64,000 nucleotides of DNA from JBIQKZ01 sp044464765 (GTDB taxonomy: Bacteria; Pseudomonadota; Gammaproteobacteria; Burkholderiales; Burkholderiaceae_B). The notes under the pieces were generated by a model. That model had not been told where the DNA came from. It was given only the letters and a program-made list of their open reading frames with translations, and made no database searches. The position numbers and the translations under genes were made by a program. Shown here piece by piece: positions 62,177 through 64,000 of this stretch. Each line of letters begins with the position of its first letter. Positions within the stretch are counted from its first letter, which is position 1. The stretch covers positions 1 through 64,000 of the forward strand of contig JBIQKZ010000010.1 in the NCBI GenBank assembly GCA_044464765.1, in the 5' to 3' direction.

Positions 62177-62773
62177 ATGAAACCACCGATTCGTTTAATC
62201 ATCGGGCTGGGTAATCCGGGCCCTGAGTACGAAGCCACGCGTCACAACGCCGGTTTCTGGGTGGCCGACCACCTGGCCGATGACCTGCATGCCAACTTTA
62301 CCCTGGAAAAGGCATTCTCGGCCTGGGTTGCAAAAGGCAGGTTCGACGGTGAAGCCGTTGTGCTGGCCAAGCCAACCACCTTCATGAACCGGTCGGGCCA
62401 GGCCGCCGGCGCGCTTATGCGCTTCTACAAGCTGACGCCGCAGCAGGTTCTGGTCATCCACGATGAACTGGACCTTATGCCCGGCCAAGCCAAGTTGAAG
62501 AAGGGCGGTGGGCATGCAGGCCATAATGGGCTGCGCGACATACAGTCGGTTTTTGGCAGCCCCGACTTCTGGCGTCTGCGCATCGGTATCGGCCATCCGC
62601 GCACGCTGGGCCTGGCCCAGGAGGTGGTGGGTTTCGTGCTGAATCCACCGCGCCGCGACGAGCTGTCCGAGATAGAAAAAGTAATCGACCGCTGTCGGGC
62701 CATTACGCCGTCCTTGCTGCAGGGGCAGTACGATCGGGCCACCGAGCAACTGCACGGGGGGAATAGTGGCTAA
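62177..62773 (+). CDS. pth: Peptidyl-tRNA hydrolase Pth
   Basis: 198-residue enzyme that releases peptides from prematurely dropped peptidyl-tRNA. Seen: IGLGNPGPEYEATRHNAGFW (catalytic His), AKPTTFMNRSGQAAG, HDELDLMPGQAKLKKGGGHA and GHNGLRDIQSVFG. Length is normal. Its end overlaps the following gene's GTG start by 8 bases. Confidence 0.97.
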   Translation: MKPPIRLIIGLGNPGPEYEATRHNAGFWVADHLADDLHANFTLEKAFSAWVAKGRFDGEAVVLAKPTTFMNRSGQAAGALMRFYKLTPQQVLVIHDELDLMPGQAKLKKGGGHAGHNGLRDIQSVFGSPDFWRLRIGIGHPRTLGLAQEVVGFVLNPPRRDELSEIEKVIDRCRAITPSLLQGQYDRATEQLHGGNSG

Positions 62774-63527
62774 GGCAGCGGTGGGCGCACGTTTTGGCGT
62801 CGAGCTCAAGGACTTTCTGCGCTTCGTACGCGCACCCGGGCTGAATCCGCGCTTGCCTGGCCGGGAGGCTGCCAATGGATGGTGGCAAGACTGGTTCCCG
62901 ACGCTATCGCTTGGCCGGTTGCTGCAATGGGCTTTCCTGTTGTGGGCGATCAACCTGGTGTTTCTGGGGCCTATCGCCGTTGCGGCCGCCGGAGCCGGCG
63001 GCGCCGTGCATCGTCTGGATATCCATAACATCCCCTGGCTGCAGGCCTTGTTATGGGCGCCGGTGGTTGAAGAACTTGTTTTCCGCCATGGCTTGAGAAA
63101 GCCGGGTATGGTTTGGTGGCTGGCGCCTTTGACGGCGGTGGCGCTGGTCAGCGGGCCGCAATGGTGGGCTGTGGCGCTGGTGGGCCTGGTCCTGCTCTTC
63201 GGCTGGTATCTGGGGTCAGTGTCGCGTACACCCGTCCGCTGGCGCTGGCGGCGGATCTACGTGGGCAATTTTCCATGGGTGCTGCATTTCTCGTGTTTGT
63301 TGTTTGCCGCCATGCACCTGTATAACTTCTCGTTGAATCAGATGCCTTACTGGTTGATGCCATTATTGGTCCTGCCGCAGTGGGTTACGGGGTTGGTGCT
63401 GGCGTGGCTGAGGGTGCGGCGCGGCATTGGCGCCGCCATCCTGTTGCACGGAATTTTCAATGGCGGGCCGCTCTTGGTGGTGTGGCTGGTGCTGAACACC
63501 GTAGGCGATTTGCCCGGAGCGCTGTAG
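62766..63527 (+). CDS. CPBP-family intramembrane metalloprotease
   Basis: 253 residues with about six to seven helices. The CPBP/Abi motifs are present: EELVFRH (EExxxR), a second histidine in FAAMHLYNF, and GIGAAILLHGIFNGG (HxxxN). Such proteins process prenylated or signal proteins or act in stress and bacteriocin immunity; the bacterial substrate is unknown. Start is a GTG inside the end of pth, so expression is coupled to it. Confidence 0.82.
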   Translation: MAKAAVGARFGVELKDFLRFVRAPGLNPRLPGREAANGWWQDWFPTLSLGRLLQWAFLLWAINLVFLGPIAVAAAGAGGAVHRLDIHNIPWLQALLWAPVVEELVFRHGLRKPGMVWWLAPLTAVALVSGPQWWAVALVGLVLLFGWYLGSVSRTPVRWRWRRIYVGNFPWVLHFSCLLFAAMHLYNFSLNQMPYWLMPLLVLPQWVTGLVLAWLRVRRGIGAAILLHGIFNGGPLLVVWLVLNTVGDLPGAL

Positions 63528-63604
63528 TTCCGTTGTTTGAAAATGGAATACCATAGCTTTCTTCTTTATTTTTATTGTGCTGTAGCTTAATTTTCAGGAT
63601 AGAC

Positions 63605-64000
63605 ATGGCTTTGCAATGCGGCATCGTTGGCCTTCCCAACGTCGGTAAATCTACTCTTTTCAATGCGCTGACCAAAGCGGGCATTGCGGCGGAAAACTAC
63701 CCCTTCTGCACGATTGAACCTAACGTGGGCGTGGTCGAGGTTCCCGATCCCCGCCTTGCCGCGCTGGCGCAAATCGTCAAGCCCGAACGCGTGCTGCCCG
63801 CCGTGGTCGAGTTCGTGGACATCGCCGGCCTGGTGGCCGGGGCCTCCAAGGGCGAAGGCCTGGGCAACCAGTTCCTGGCCAATATCCGCGAAACCGATGC
63901 TATTGTCCACGTCGTGCGCTGCTTCGACGACGAAAACGTCGTTCACGTGGCGGGTCGCATCGATCCTGTTTCTGACATTGAAGTCATCAACACCGAGCTG
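63605..64000 (+). CDS. ychF: Redox-regulated ATPase/GTPase YchF (cut by window end)
   Basis: The first 132 residues of an Obg-family P-loop protein: CGIVGLPNVGKSTLFNALTK (G1), PFCTIEPNVGVVEVPDPRL, VEFVDIAGLVAGASKGEGLG (G3) and IRETDAIVHVVRCFDDENVV. YchF binds ATP preferentially and the ribosome, and is linked to oxidative stress. The start ATG follows TTTTCAGGATAGAC. The frame is open to the window edge; the coiled-coil and TGS parts lie beyond. Confidence 0.96.
   Translation, partial: MALQCGIVGLPNVGKSTLFNALTKAGIAAENYPFCTIEPNVGVVEVPDPRLAALAQIVKPERVLPAVVEFVDIAGLVAGASKGEGLGNQFLANIRETDAIVHVVRCFDDENVVHVAGRIDPVSDIEVINTEL

Noticed and set aside
1..64000. CRISPR arrays, insertion sequences, toxin-antitoxin pairs, integrases
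   Set aside because: No regularly spaced repeats, transposase, recombinase or paired small stress genes were seen in any frame, despite the tRNA-flanked insert.

Overview
The window looks like chromosomal DNA of a GC-rich betaproteobacterium, most likely from the Alcaligenaceae (Bordetella/Achromobacter/Pusillimonas-type relatives). The evidence is the gene content and order: an ispE - tRNA-Gln - prs - rplY - pth - ychF block, cytochrome c assembly protein next to ffh, Mrp - TamA - TamB, and dcd beside a large PLP decarboxylase. The genus is an inference that the sequence cannot settle.

Layout. 1-5.6 kb, minus strand: a cut-off tRNA-Leu(CAA), then a nitric oxide reductase operon (41-aa membrane peptide - norC - norB - norQ - norD). 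Its NorC carries a second cytochrome c domain. 5.8-11 kb: htpG behind a sigma-32-like promoter, ampD, a small membrane protein, a cytochrome c assembly protein and ffh. 11-14.6 kb: the catechol branch of the beta-ketoadipate pathway (catR-like regulator, catB, catC, catA) with an ATAC-N7-GTAT operator in front of catB. 14.6-16.2 kb: a thiS without thiG nearby, trmB and tRNA-Gly(CCC). 16.1-20.6 kb: an accessory-looking stretch. The last 26 bp of tRNA-Gly recur at 17656-17681 and flank a lone periplasmic binding protein gene. A LigM/DesA-like folate-dependent O-demethylase gene and an aldehyde dehydrogenase gene follow.

20.7-38.2 kb is mostly housekeeping: cation efflux protein, metG, mrp/apbC, the TamA/TamB outer-membrane assembly pair, dcd, an AdiA-like decarboxylase, an HI0933-type flavoprotein, gcvH, folA/thyA/OsmC and coq7. 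At about 38.37-38.53 kb there is a candidate small RNA with its own promoter, a CU-rich hairpin loop and a strong terminator.

38.7-51.5 kb is a surface-polysaccharide cluster: polyprenyl-phosphate sugar-1-P transferase, UDP-HexNAc dehydrogenase and epimerase (predicted UDP-GalNAcA supply), MurJ/Wzx-like flippase, glycosyltransferases including a double-domain fusion, an AsnB-type amidotransferase that may amidate the uronic acid, and a convergent phosphomannomutase/phosphoglucomutase. 51.7-55.8 kb holds an FAD-linked oxidase and the homogentisate genes hmgA and fahA. The right end has mutM, a TPR protein, lolB, ispE, tRNA-Gln, prs, rplY, pth, a CPBP membrane protease and the start of ychF.

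Taken together the genes suggest a free-living, aromatic-degrading, facultatively denitrifying organism: ring cleavage of catechol and homogentisate, possible demethylation of methoxylated aromatics, NO detoxification or respiration, and a uronic-acid-rich glycan. The strongest candidates for something little described are the diheme NorC, the tRNA-Gly-flanked insertion beside the demethylase, the CU-loop small RNA and the tandem glycosyltransferase. No CRISPR array, transposase, integrase or toxin-antitoxin pair was seen.
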